From contig PHAT01000002.1 of assembly GCA_002840435.1 (NCBI GenBank), forward strand, positions 1 to 64,000: a DNA stretch of 64,000 nucleotides. Direction: 5' to 3'. The DNA is from Deltaproteobacteria bacterium HGW-Deltaproteobacteria-6 (GTDB lineage Bacteria > Desulfobacterota > Syntrophia > Syntrophales > Smithellaceae). Under the pieces are notes generated by a model. It had not been told where the DNA came from and did not search any database. It worked only from the letters and a program-made list of their open reading frames with translations. The translations under genes were made by a program, and so were the position numbers. This document shows, one piece after another, positions 1 through 8,592 of this stretch (its first letter is position 1; each line of letters opens with the position of its first letter).

Positions 1-774
1 CAGAGACGACGACGTTTCTTCAATGGCACTGGCCTGATTCGACGCACCGTCGGAAAGCGCCTGCCCGGATCTGGAAACCTGCTCGGATGCTTCCGCGACA
101 TTTACCGCTTCTTCGTTAATTGCCACGGCGATGTGCTGAAGAGGAAGGCGAATGGACCGCCTGATCATGATGATCATGAAAATGACTGAAAAGATGATAA
201 TGCCGATGAAGATTCCCGTATTAAGATTCTGTTGATCCATGCCTGTTTCAACAGCTGTGCTGAAATTCACCTGAAGAGCATTTGTAAAATTACTGTTCAT
301 TGTTTCCAAAGAAGTTTTTATGGCTTCTCCCTTTGCATTCAAGGCATCCGCTTTCTCCTTGAGACTCTGATCGCCTTTACTCAAGGCCAGATAAACCTGC
401 TTGGCTTCGTCCGTGTAGGCTTTGTGATCGTCTATCGCTTTTTTGATGGTCGAGGAAGATTCAGCATCGATCAACGGCAACAGGGACATCGTGCCGAGTA
501 TATCCTGAACTTCATCCGCCTTTTCTTGTGCCGATTCGACTTTAGACGGGTTGCTTAAATTGACGCCCTCAGTATATAAGTTGACTTGATCCCGGAAGGC
601 AAACTTGACGGACAGACTGTGCCTTGCGCCCGGCATCAGAAATCTGCTGACAACATTTAAATTTTCTTTTACTTTCATGCCCGACACGTATCCCAACACG
701 ATGGATACCAGACACCCTGCCAATAGAATGCCGATGGCAAACCAGATTTTTTGAAATATGCTTAACTTTTTCAT
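1..774 (-). CDS. Methyl-accepting chemotaxis protein, N-terminal part (cut by left edge)
   Basis: An open frame of 258 codons runs without a stop from an ATG at 774 to base 1, so the C-terminal signalling tip lies outside the window. The start is set by AAGGAG about ten bases upstream. Visible parts are a first membrane segment at about residues 10-31, a periplasmic sensor region rich in helices (about 32-185), a second membrane segment at about 187-204, and then a short linker containing IRLPLQ. The methyl-accepting coiled coil follows at once, with SDGASNQASAIEETSSSL reaching the edge. The linker is shorter than a full HAMP domain. Known role of the family: sensing periplasmic ligands and controlling CheA. 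The ligand cannot be told. It is divergent from the dihydrouridine synthase gene. Confidence 0.93.
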   Translation of the reverse strand, partial: MKKLSIFQKIWFAIGILLAGCLVSIVLGYVSGMKVKENLNVVSRFLMPGARHSLSVKFAFRDQVNLYTEGVNLSNPSKVESAQEKADEVQDILGTMSLLPLIDAESSSTIKKAIDDHKAYTDEAKQVYLALSKGDQSLKEKADALNAKGEAIKTSLETMNSNFTNALQVNFSTAVETGMDQQNLNTGIFIGIIIFSVIFMIIMIRRSIRLPLQHIAVAINEEAVNVAEASEQVSRSGQALSDGASNQASAIEETSSSL

Positions 775-911
775 CTTCTGCATCTCCTTGCTTACGAACG
801 ACCTTTTTCATTTATTAAAATGTTGTGTGATTTTCAACCAGATGTATCAGTCTCCAATACACGCCATTATTGCTTCGGTCTTCTGCGATTTTGTTGAATC
901 GTATTTACAAT

Positions 912-939
912 ATAGTATCAAAACGCAGGACCTAGTCAA
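912..939 (-). promoter_or_regulatory. Possible sigma-70 promoter of the chemotaxis receptor
   Basis: On the minus strand TTGACT (939-934) and TACTAT (917-912) are separated by 16 bases and face the receptor gene, whose start is at 774. This leaves a leader of roughly 130 bases. The call rests on consensus resemblance only. Confidence 0.4.
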
Positions 940-1080
940 TCTATTTATTGTGTCATGATACCCTGCATAGCCGAGGTCGTCCTAAATCCGGCCTTGACAA
1001 ACCGCCGGCAATCGGAAAAAAGCAATCCCTGTGATGATTTATTATGCCAGGCTGCATTCAAAAGGATTTAAAGATTACCC

Positions 1081-2034
1081 ATGATGATATACCTTGCGCC
1101 CCTTCAGGGGATAACCGACAGGATTTATCGCAACCTGTTTCCTGTTTATTTTAAAGGCGTTGACGCGGCGATTGCGCCGTTTATCTCCTCTTCGAAGAAG
1201 ATGAAACCGGATAATAAACTTCTGCGCGAATTCTATCCTGAAAACAATACAGGCATCCCCACAATACCGCAGATCATGAGTTCAGCGCCTGCTGATTTCA
1301 TCATGATCGCCAATAAATTGTATGACGTTGGATGCGGCACGGTAAACTGGAACCTCGGCTGCCCGTACCCCATGGTTGTAAGGAAGGGCAGGGGCGCGGG
1401 GCTTCTCTGCGATCCGGTCCGGGTCGAATCTTTTCTCGAAACGGCCATGCCTCTCCTGAAACCGAATTTGTCGATCAAGCTCAGGATAGGGCTGAAATAT
1501 CCCGACGAGGTGCTGGAGCTTATGCCGATTTTCAACCGGTTTCCGATCGAGGAGCTGGTCATCCATCCGAGAACCGGCGCACAAATGTATGGAGGGAACG
1601 TCGACCTTGATATTTTCGGACAGTGTCTCGACATGTCGAAACACAGGGTTGTCTACAATGGAGATATCGATTCGTTTGAAAAATTTGAGTTGCTGACAAA
1701 GCGGTTTGGATCAATCGAACGGTGGATGCTTGGCAGGGGACTGCTGGCCAACCCTTTCCTTGCGGAGAAAATTAAATTCAATACGGAAAAGCCTTATGCT
1801 GAAAGAATCAAAATCATCAGAGGTTTTCATGATCATTTATTTGCTGAATATCTGAAAATATTGTCCGGCCCCTCGCATATCACCAATAAAATGAAAGCCG
1901 TCTGGACTTACCTGGGAGACTTTTTTGAAGACGGGGCGAAAATAAAAAAAAGAATATGGAAAACACATCACCGGGATAATTACCTTGATGTTATCAATAA
2001 AATATTCAGTGAGACACCCGTTTCAAAAGCGTAG
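1081..2034 (+). CDS. dus: tRNA-dihydrouridine synthase
   Basis: The 317-residue protein starts with the flavin-binding pattern LAPLQGITDRIYR and carries NWNLGCP with the likely catalytic Cys at residue 94, then IKLRIG and VIHPRTGAQMYGG, all typical of the DUS TIM-barrel family. These FMN enzymes reduce uridines in the tRNA D-loop with NADPH, in the cytosol. The length fits the family (about 310-350). A GRGLLANPFL motif near residue 220 marks the end of the barrel. Which DUS subfamily (A, B or C) it belongs to is not clear. It appears to be a single-gene unit, and the next gene runs the other way. Confidence 0.92.
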   Translation: MMIYLAPLQGITDRIYRNLFPVYFKGVDAAIAPFISSSKKMKPDNKLLREFYPENNTGIPTIPQIMSSAPADFIMIANKLYDVGCGTVNWNLGCPYPMVVRKGRGAGLLCDPVRVESFLETAMPLLKPNLSIKLRIGLKYPDEVLELMPIFNRFPIEELVIHPRTGAQMYGGNVDLDIFGQCLDMSKHRVVYNGDIDSFEKFELLTKRFGSIERWMLGRGLLANPFLAEKIKFNTEKPYAERIKIIRGFHDHLFAEYLKILSGPSHITNKMKAVWTYLGDFFEDGAKIKKRIWKTHHRDNYLDVINKIFSETPVSKA

Positions 2035-2149
2035 CGCACTGAAATTGCCGATGTGTTTGAAAAGTCCACCCGGCTTCCCGCTAATATCTCAAGGTTTCAA
2101 TTATAATTGATTTTCCGGCGCTTACTTTTTGCCCATTGCGTCATTGCTG

Positions 2150-2263
2150 TCAGGGTTTTCTTTTGGGCTGTTTATTCTGCTTGTCCTGCGATTTTTGTTT
2201 CTGCTTTTCAGCGTTTTGTTTCTGACCTTTTTCCTTATCTTTCTTGCCGCCCTTGTCTCCCAT
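2150..2263 (-). CDS. Tiny lysine-rich protein (37 aa)
   Basis: A short frame starts at ATG 2263 behind AAAGGAG, and encodes a protein starting MGDKGGKKDKEKGQKQ and ending KQPKRKP. More than half of its residues are Lys, Gln, Glu or Asp, so it must be unfolded or nucleic-acid bound. The frame can be extended upstream to 2335, but only the 2263 start has a good ribosome binding site. I believe similar short MGDKGGKK-type proteins occur in other deltaproteobacteria, but the function is unknown. It lies in a minus-strand group with another basic small protein and the cold-shock gene. Confidence 0.6.
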   Translation of the reverse strand: MGDKGGKKDKEKGQKQNAEKQKQKSQDKQNKQPKRKP

Positions 2264-2370
2264 GATATCACTCCTTTTGTGTTTTTCGAAAACACCTTTT
2301 AGTCGTGTGGCTTCAGATGCAGACAATAGACCCATTGATGATTAAAGCTTTGCACATAAAGACGGACAGG

Positions 2371-2562
2371 TCAATCCGCACTTTGGGCAGTCGATCCGGT
2401 TAAGATTGGTTCAGCAGTATCCGGATGGGCTTTGGAAACAGGCATCCCGGCATGGATCTTCTTCTGCCGGGTCATCCTGCGTTTTAATTCTTTGCCGGCC
2501 TGCTTCTGCTGCCTTGCTTTTTCTTTGGCCTGTGTTCCGCTGAGGTTCAAGGGTCTTCCCAT
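2371..2562 (-). CDS. Small basic hypothetical protein (63 aa)
   Basis: The frame starts at ATG 2562 with CAGGAG about seven bases upstream. The N-terminal 40 residues are strongly basic (QAKEKARQQKQAGKELKRRM), and the C-terminal third is neutral and probably disordered. There is no signal peptide and no membrane segment. I recognise no family. It lies between the cold-shock gene and the 37-residue lysine-rich gene on the same strand, which suggests stress-linked, nucleic-acid-associated small proteins, but that is only inference from composition and position. Confidence 0.55.
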   Translation of the reverse strand: MGRPLNLSGTQAKEKARQQKQAGKELKRRMTRQKKIHAGMPVSKAHPDTAEPILTGSTAQSAD

Positions 2563-2679
2563 GATAAACTCCTGTTTTTATTTTTGCTGAAGACGTAAAA
2601 AACATCCATGAAAAATAGAGAGGCGCTCCGGGACAGTATATCTCCATAGAGCGCCTCTTTCTTGTTTACCTGTTTTGAA

Positions 2680-2880
2680 TTAAAGGAGTTTCACGTTTTC
2701 CGCTGCCGGGCCTTTTGCACCCTGAACAACATCGAAGCTCACAGACTGGCCTTCGGCCAGCGTCTTGAAACCAGCAGCCTGAATCGCGCTGAAATGGACG
2801 AAGATGTCCCCGCCATCGCTCTTCTCGATAAACCCGAAACCTTTACTTTCGTTGAACCATTTTACTTTACCTTCTGACAT
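2680..2880 (-). CDS. cspA: Cold-shock protein of the CspA family
   Basis: This is a full-length single cold-shock domain of 66 residues. RNP1 (KGFGFI, residues 14-19) and RNP2 (IFVHF, about 26-30) are intact, and [16 protein letters not shown] is the classic start of the fold. The domain binds single-stranded RNA and DNA and melts RNA structure. A strong GGAAAGGAGG lies eight bases before the ATG at 2880. Upstream is an unusual leader with a short reading frame and a terminator-like hairpin (separate entries), so expression may be controlled after initiation. Which csp paralogue it is cannot be decided, so the symbol is generic. Confidence 0.96.
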   Translation of the reverse strand: MSEGKVKWFNESKGFGFIEKSDGGDIFVHFSAIQAAGFKTLAEGQSVSFDVVQGAKGPAAENVKLL

Positions 2881-2939
2881 AATTAGTATCCTCCTTTCCC
2901 CGATATTTACCTGAAGTCGAATGCCCTTATGACAGAAAT

Positions 2940-2975
2940 AAAAAAGCCACCAACACTATTAAAGAGTAAGGTGGC
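2940..2975 (-). terminator. Terminator-like hairpin inside the csp leader (possible attenuator)
   Basis: On the minus strand GCCACC (2975-2970) pairs with GGTGGC (2951-2946), with an inner ACT/AGT helix, and is followed at once by TTTTTT (2945-2940). This has the form of an intrinsic terminator, yet it sits 60-95 bases upstream of the csp start codon on the csp strand. It could attenuate csp transcription or end an upstream transcript. Confidence 0.55.
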
Positions 2976-3036
2976 CGCCTTTGCACTTCAAATTGTCATA
3001 ACGCAACTTCTTCTGTACCCTCCTGATAAAGACCAT
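2959..3036 (-). CDS. Putative csp leader peptide (25 aa)
   Basis: An ATG at 3036 opens a 25-codon frame that is rich in Arg and Lys (MVFIRRVQKKLRY, then DNLKCKGGHLTL). It ends in tandem TAA-TAG within the loop of the terminator-like hairpin. The arrangement resembles attenuation leaders, where ribosome position decides hairpin folding. There is no clear ribosome binding site before the ATG, so translation is uncertain. It could instead be a chance frame. Confidence 0.3.
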   Translation of the reverse strand: MVFIRRVQKKLRYDNLKCKGGHLTL

Positions 3037-3059
3037 TGAAAAGTACAGGATAGGGCTGC

Positions 3060-3088
3060 ACCCTACGTTACTTATGCTGCAATGTCAA
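3060..3088 (-). promoter_or_regulatory. Possible csp promoter
   Basis: On the minus strand TTGACA (3088-3083) is followed after 17 bases by TAGGGT (3065-3060). The -35 is perfect and the -10 is weak. Transcription from here would give a csp leader of about 170 bases, similar in length to the long leaders of known cold-shock genes. Confidence 0.4.
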
Positions 3089-3314
3089 GCACCATTAATT
3101 GGTGATGATTCTGTTAATTGTTACTGATGCCGGGTTGCACTGAAGCCGCCCTCTTCAGACGTCGCTTCGTGAGAGGGCAATAATGAATGTTTATTTGATT
3201 TTAAACCGGTTTTTGTGTACAAGGAAAATCATTCCCAAGGCGGATTTTGCACCAGGAACCGGACTTTACCAGAGTCGCACATTAATGATCAGACCGACAA
3301 AAAGGAGGTAATGA

Positions 3315-3554
3315 ATGAAAAAGATCATTGTTTTGTCAGCAGCGGTGACGGTGTTTTGCTGCGCATCAGCGTTTGCCGAAATCAAATCATGTGATGAACT
3401 GAAGGGGGAAATTGAAGCACGGTTAAAGGCGAAAGGGGTAAAGGAATACACGCTGGAGATTATACCGGCGGATCAGGTTAAAGATCAAAAGATTATCGGT
3501 TCCTGTGCGGGCGGCACAAAGAAAATTTCTTACTCCCGCCATAAGAGCAAATAG
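3315..3554 (+). CDS. Periplasmic DUF1161 family protein
   Basis: The 79-residue protein has a signal peptide (MKKIIVLSAAVTVFCCASAFA, about 1-21). It then carries SCDELKGEIEARLKAKGV, YTLEIIPADQV and GSCAGGTKKISY, the pattern of the DUF1161 family. Two Cys residues of the mature protein (in SCDEL and GSCAGG) are conserved in that family and may form a disulphide. AAGGAGG lies six to seven bases before the ATG. Function in the family is unknown. It is followed 42 bases on by the tag gene on the same strand. Confidence 0.85.
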   Translation: MKKIIVLSAAVTVFCCASAFAEIKSCDELKGEIEARLKAKGVKEYTLEIIPADQVKDQKIIGSCAGGTKKISYSRHKSK

Positions 3555-3596
3555 TCCTGATCGTTATGATTCATGACCCCAGGAGAGGTTTAATCA

Positions 3597-4169
3597 ATGA
3601 AACGCTGTGAATGGGCCGATCAGAGCGAGTCCATGCGATCCTATCACGATCATGAATGGGGCGTGGCGATTCACGACGACAGAAGCCTGTTCGAGTTCCT
3701 GGTTTTAGAAGGCGCGCAGGCGGGGCTGAGCTGGTCCACCATCCTTAAAAAACGGGAAGGTTACAGGAAAGCATTTGACAATTTTGATGCCGGGAAGATC
3801 TCCCGATATTCCGAGGAGGACATTTCCCGATTGCTCGGTAACTCAGAGATCATCAGAAACAGGCTCAAAATTAAGGCGGCGATCGCTAATGCCCGTGCCT
3901 TCCTGCAGGTCAAGGAACAATTTGGCAGCTTTGATCATTACATCTGGCAGTTTGTCAAGGGAAAGCCCGTTCAGAACTCATGGAAAAAGATAGCGGATAT
4001 ACCCGCAAGCACCCCCGAGTCTGAAGCCATGAGCAGGGATCTGCAGAAAAGAGGATTCAAGTTTGTCGGGAAAACAATTTGTTATGCGTTCATGCAAGCC
4101 ATTGGCATGGTCAACGATCATGTGGCGGGTTGTTTCCGGCACGAGGCTGTCAGGAATTCTGATCGATAA
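3597..4169 (+). CDS. tag: DNA-3-methyladenine glycosylase I
   Basis: The 190-residue protein is a full-length Tag enzyme, which removes N3-methyladenine from alkylated DNA. The four zinc ligands known in the E. coli enzyme are present at the same positions: Cys4, His17, His175 and Cys179. The base-pocket residues Glu38 and Trp46 are also conserved. RCEWA, HDHEWG, EGAQAGLSW and AIGMVNDH are family signatures. AGGAGG lies ahead of the ATG. It may be co-transcribed with the upstream DUF1161 gene. It belongs to base excision repair and acts in the cytosol. Confidence 0.97.
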   Translation: MKRCEWADQSESMRSYHDHEWGVAIHDDRSLFEFLVLEGAQAGLSWSTILKKREGYRKAFDNFDAGKISRYSEEDISRLLGNSEIIRNRLKIKAAIANARAFLQVKEQFGSFDHYIWQFVKGKPVQNSWKKIADIPASTPESEAMSRDLQKRGFKFVGKTICYAFMQAIGMVNDHVAGCFRHEAVRNSDR

Positions 4170-4299
4170 ACTGACGCAGACACAGGCGATAAAATATTCC
4201 GCAAAAGCGGATAAAACATTCATAGGACATCATCACAAGGGCAATCCCGCCGGTCTTACATGCTCCGGCTGATTTTGCCGGACAAAAGGAGGAATGCAC

Positions 4300-4728
4300 A
4301 TGCCGGCATCTTTGGAGTCTAAAGTTCGTACACGCGCATTCGCCCGGATCATCGGTCCGTTCCTCGTTCTCGTCCCCGCCATTCTGGTTGTTCGGGCGCC
4401 CAATCTGGGAACGATTCTTACCGCCTTCTTCCAGAACGAAGCGCTGGTCTGGATGATGGGCAGTTTGCTGCTTTTTTGCGGTTTGCTGATCATCGCGTTC
4501 CACCAGTACTGGTCGAGTCCGGCGGCGGTCATGATCTCACTATTCGGATGGTTCCTTGCGCTTCGCGGCCTGGTTCTCCTTACCGCCCCGCAATTGATTC
4601 TGCAGGGCGGCATCGCTTCTATGGACATGATCCCGGCGGTAAGGATCGGCTTTTCCATTCTCGTTGCGGTGGGCCTCTGGCTCACCTATGCCGGCTGGAT
4701 TGCCGGACCGCCGGCTAGTGACAAGTAA
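4300..4728 (+). CDS. Small integral membrane protein, unknown
   Basis: The protein has 142 residues with four hydrophobic segments (about residues 17-33, 48-67, 75-96 and 108-130), so most of it is in the membrane. The ATG at 4300 lies seven bases after AGGAGG; an in-frame ATG at 4294 is too close to it. I recognise no named family. The layout (short basic N-terminus, four helices, short tail) resembles small uncharacterised membrane proteins. It follows tag by 130 bases and may be expressed alone. Confidence 0.75.
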   Translation: MPASLESKVRTRAFARIIGPFLVLVPAILVVRAPNLGTILTAFFQNEALVWMMGSLLLFCGLLIIAFHQYWSSPAAVMISLFGWFLALRGLVLLTAPQLILQGGIASMDMIPAVRIGFSILVAVGLWLTYAGWIAGPPASDK

Positions 4729-4984
4729 AAGACTTTTCCATCCGGATATTACATAACCGAACCATCCGGCTTGTCGCCGGACCCGCGCTGTTTTTTTGTT
4801 TCACCTCGCGTCTGTCGAAGGAGGGCAACCCCCGTTTTCAAAAGAAAAGTTTGACTTCTGCGGCAAAGCCAATATAATTATTTTCAAAGTTATTATTCAG
4901 ATAGATTCTTCATCGCAGCCGGACCCGGGTTTGGAAAACCATTAGATTCATGTCAGCTCTCAACTTCAGGTAAAGGGTGGAATC

Positions 4985-7207
4985 ATGAAGAACAGGCAGC
5001 AATCGGATGATGATCCCGTTCACAAAATTCAGCAGCTGCGCCGCCAGCTCAAAGACCTTAAACAATCGGAAAACAAACGCAGGAGCACGGAAGACGAACT
5101 CAGGGAAAGCGAGCAGCGGCTTTCGAGCGTCGTCAGCCGTTCCCCCATTCCCGCGTTTGTGATCGGCAAAGACCACCGGATTCTATACTGGAATAAAGCC
5201 CTCGAAGAACTTACGAAAATCAGGGCTGAAGATGTCATCGGAACTTCCCAGCAATGGCGGGCGTTTTACAGTAAGAAGCGCCCCTGCATGGCGGATCTGC
5301 TGGTAAGCCGCGAGCAGGAAAAAATTTCCAAATGGTACACCGGTAAATATACCCGTTCCAAACTGCTTGATGAAGCTTACGAAGCCATCGATTTTTTTCC
5401 CGAACTGGGTAATCAGGGCAAATGGCTCCGATTCACGGCGGCGATTATTCGCGACGACGCCGGTGAACTGATCGGCGCCATTGAAACACTGGAAGATATA
5501 ACCCGACGCAAGAAAGCAAAGGAAGCCCTGCTGAAGGCGCACGAAGAGCTGGAAGAGCGCGTCCGGGAAAGAACGGCGGAGCTGGCCCGGGCCAACGAGG
5601 CGCTCCTGACCGAACTGATGGAACGCCACAAGACGCAGAAGGCCCTCAAACAAACCACCGATCACTTGTCGCTGCTCCTGGAATCCCTGCCGATTATCTC
5701 TTATACGCGAAAGGCCGACGGCGATTTCGGCATCACGTTTGTGAGCAACACCATTGAAGAGATTACCGGCTATCCCACGCACTGCTTTATTGAAGATGAA
5801 AATTTCTGGACGGACCATATTCATCCGGATGACCGGGCGCGCATTGTCGCCGATCTGCAAGCCGGGCGGGAGAAAGGCACGCACCGCTATAGTTACCGGT
5901 TTCGGGTCATGGATGATTCCTACCGCTGGTTTTCGGATTACTGGCGGATCGTCCAGCATCCGTCCGGTTCAACCAGTTATATTGTCGGCGCCTGGCAGGA
6001 TGTGACCGAGGATAAAAGAATCCGTCAGGAAGGAGAACTGCGGCTCCAGCAGATGATTCAAACCCACAAGCTGACGGCGCTGGGCGAAGTGGTGGCCGGC
6101 GTTGCGCATGAGATCAATAACCCCGTCAGCTTCATTGCCTACAATGTTCCGATTCTGGAAGAAATCTGGAACACGGTGGAGACCATTCTTTCCCGCTCAA
6201 GCGCTCACCATCCCGATTGGGAAAAGCGCGGCCTGTCTTACGAGGAAGTATGCGGCAACATGCGCGAGATCATCGAGGCGTTCAAAATCGGCGCCAACCG
6301 GATCAGCCGGGTCATTACCAGCCTGAAGGAATTCTCGCGCTCCGATGAAGCTACTCAGAAAAAAATGGTTGCCGTACCCGACGTGATTGCGGGCGCGCTG
6401 GTCATTGTGGGGGCGCAGGTCCGCCGAACCGTGTCCAAAATCAATCAGGAAATCGCCGAAAAAATTCCTCCCGTTTCCGGCCATTTTCAAAAAATTGAGC
6501 AGGTCATGGCCAACCTGCTGATCAACGCCCATCAGGCGATCGAACCGGGGCAAAAAGGCTCCATCACCATTCGCTGCCGCTACATCGAACGTTTAAAATC
6601 CGTGGTCGTGGATATCGAAGACACGGGGAAGGGGATAGAACGCAAAAACCTGGAGCATATCTTCGATCCTTTCTTCACCACCCGCAGGGAGATGGACGGC
6701 ACGGGCCTGGGCCTTTCCATTTCCTACGGACTGATCAAGGAGCATCATGGCTTCATCAGTGTTCTTTCGCGTCCCGGCAAAGGCAGCCGGTTTTCCATTT
6801 ATCTGCCGGTGAACAGCGAGGTCAATCTCAGTTTGTGTCCCGCCCTGTTGTGCATCGATCATAATGTGACGTATCTCAAAGAACTCAAAGCCAACTTTGT
6901 GGACGCGGTGATCTGGCGTTCGGAAGCCGGGGACAAACCCGAGGATATTCTCAACTTCCTCGCGGAGAATCCGGAAGTGGATATGATCGCATCCGAGGTC
7001 CGTTTAAAGGGTTTTAACGGATGGGAGCTCATGGAAAGAATCAAGGCGAAATATCCCCTGCTGCCGGTGATCCTCTACTCGGCCGACCGCAAGGCGCTCA
7101 AGCCGCCGCCTCAGATCAAGCCGCTGCCCGACTATACGCTGCATAAGCCGTTCAATATTGACAAGCTTCAAAAAATCATCCACGATCTGGGGAGACAGCA
7201 GTTATGA
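4985..7207 (+). CDS. Cytosolic PAS sensor histidine kinase with degenerate C-terminal receiver
   Basis: The 740 residues hold a coiled coil (1-40), PAS (about 42-175), coiled coil (178-225), PAS/PAC (about 228-345), a dimerisation domain with VAHEINNP (His375), an ATPase domain (about 490-612; NLLINAHQ, DTGKGI, GTGLGLS) and a receiver-like domain (about 622-738). There are no membrane segments, so it senses an internal signal. In the receiver the position of the phosphorylated Asp is Glu671 (MIASEVRLKGFNG), while Ser and Lys of the active site remain. It therefore probably cannot be phosphorylated and may mimic the active state. The stop codon overlaps the start of the next gene (ATGA), so the two are translationally coupled. 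Confidence 0.93.
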   Translation: MKNRQQSDDDPVHKIQQLRRQLKDLKQSENKRRSTEDELRESEQRLSSVVSRSPIPAFVIGKDHRILYWNKALEELTKIRAEDVIGTSQQWRAFYSKKRPCMADLLVSREQEKISKWYTGKYTRSKLLDEAYEAIDFFPELGNQGKWLRFTAAIIRDDAGELIGAIETLEDITRRKKAKEALLKAHEELEERVRERTAELARANEALLTELMERHKTQKALKQTTDHLSLLLESLPIISYTRKADGDFGITFVSNTIEEITGYPTHCFIEDENFWTDHIHPDDRARIVADLQAGREKGTHRYSYRFRVMDDSYRWFSDYWRIVQHPSGSTSYIVGAWQDVTEDKRIRQEGELRLQQMIQTHKLTALGEVVAGVAHEINNPVSFIAYNVPILEEIWNTVETILSRSSAHHPDWEKRGLSYEEVCGNMREIIEAFKIGANRISRVITSLKEFSRSDEATQKKMVAVPDVIAGALVIVGAQVRRTVSKINQEIAEKIPPVSGHFQKIEQVMANLLINAHQAIEPGQKGSITIRCRYIERLKSVVVDIEDTGKGIERKNLEHIFDPFFTTRREMDGTGLGLSISYGLIKEHHGFISVLSRPGKGSRFSIYLPVNSEVNLSLCPALLCIDHNVTYLKELKANFVDAVIWRSEAGDKPEDILNFLAENPEVDMIASEVRLKGFNGWELMERIKAKYPLLPVILYSADRKALKPPPQIKPLPDYTLHKPFNIDKLQKIIHDLGRQQL

Positions 7208-8544
7208 AAATATTGATTGTCGACGACGAAGAGGTGTCCCTCTCTTCGGTTAAAAGAATACTCAAGTGGCATGGCCTGAAGAATGTCGAAATCTGCGACA
7301 ACGGCCGGGAAGCGATCAAAAAAATCCGCCGGGATAATTTTGACATTGTCCTTCTGGATCTGCTCATGCCCGAAGTGGACGGCATGCAGGTGCTGGAATC
7401 CACCAAGCCTTTCTGTCCGCAGACGGAATTTATCATCCTGACCGCCGTGGATGATATTCCGACCACGGTCAAAGCGATGCGCCAGGGCGCGTATGATTAT
7501 CTGGTCAAACCCGTGGACAATGAACTGCTCTTTTTGTCTATCGAAAGAGCTTACGAGAGAAAAGGACTGCTGGCCGGTTTATCCATCAACGCCAGCTGCG
7601 AGGCGGCTGATATTCCGCCGTCGTTTGCCGACACGCTCACGCAAAGCACGCAAATGAAAGCTTTGATTTCCTATGCCCAGGTCATGGCCCGCAGCGGCAA
7701 CCCGATCCTGATTACAGGGGAGTCGGGCACCGGCAAGGAATTGATGGCGCGCGGCATTCACCGGGCGGGCCCATCGCCTGCCGGTCCTTTTGTGGCGGTC
7801 AACGTTTCCGCGATCCCGTCGACCATGTTTGAAAGCCAGTTTTTCGGCCACGCCAAAGGCGCGTTTACCGGCGCGGACGGGAGCCATGCGGGATTTTTTG
7901 AACAGGCGGACAGCGGCACACTGTTTCTGGATGAAATAGGCGAGCTGCCCATCGGACTGCAATCCAAGCTGCTACGCGTTCTGGAAGACAAAACCTTTAC
8001 GCCGCTGGGCGCGCAAAGCCCCGTGCGCGTGGATGTCCGGCTTGTCTCGGCAACCAATACCGAGCTGGACCGCGCGTGTCAGGAAGGCAAATTCCGCATT
8101 GACCTCTTGTATCGTCTGAGGTCGGCTTATATCTGCCTGCCGCCTTTGCGGGAAAGAAGAAACGACATTCCGCTTTTGGCCGCCGGCTTTCTGCAAAAAG
8201 CCTGTCTGCGCCACAAAAAGGATATTTCCGGATTCACCACCGCCGCCATGCAGCTGCTGACGCACAAAGACTATCCCGGAAACATCCGCGAATTGTCGCA
8301 GATTGTGGAAAATGCCGTTCTGCTGGCTGATGGTCCGGTCATCACGCCTGCGCTGCTGGGCGGAAACGGAGCGCAAAACGGACAGGTTTCCGCGTCCAGC
8401 CGCAGCCTGTGCACGCTCAGGGAAAATGACGCGGCGCATGTGCAGTTTGTTCTGAACTCCACCGGCGGCAACCGCCGCGAAACCGCCCGGATTCTGGGAA
8501 TAACGCTTCGTCAGTTGCAGAGAAAACTGGCCGAGGCGAAGTAG
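7204..8544 (+). CDS. Sigma-54-dependent response regulator (NtrC family)
   Basis: The 446 residues contain a receiver (1-120, phosphoacceptor Asp52 in VLLDLLMPEVDG, Lys in YLVKPVD), an AAA+ domain (about 145-375) and a Fis-type helix-turn-helix (about 405-445; NRRETARILGITLRQLQRKL). The AAA+ domain shows Walker A GESGTGKE, the GAFTGA loop that contacts sigma-54, and LFLDEIGELP. It is the partner of the overlapping PAS kinase. It would activate sigma-54 promoters that cannot be read from this sequence. The hemopexin-like gene begins 48 bases downstream and may be in the same transcript. Confidence 0.96.
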   Translation: MKILIVDDEEVSLSSVKRILKWHGLKNVEICDNGREAIKKIRRDNFDIVLLDLLMPEVDGMQVLESTKPFCPQTEFIILTAVDDIPTTVKAMRQGAYDYLVKPVDNELLFLSIERAYERKGLLAGLSINASCEAADIPPSFADTLTQSTQMKALISYAQVMARSGNPILITGESGTGKELMARGIHRAGPSPAGPFVAVNVSAIPSTMFESQFFGHAKGAFTGADGSHAGFFEQADSGTLFLDEIGELPIGLQSKLLRVLEDKTFTPLGAQSPVRVDVRLVSATNTELDRACQEGKFRIDLLYRLRSAYICLPPLRERRNDIPLLAAGFLQKACLRHKKDISGFTTAAMQLLTHKDYPGNIRELSQIVENAVLLADGPVITPALLGGNGAQNGQVSASSRSLCTLRENDAAHVQFVLNSTGGNRRETARILGITLRQLQRKLAEAK

Positions 8545-8592
8545 TTTATTGAGATGACGAATTATGGTAATAAAAGCCAAAAGGAGCTGGAC

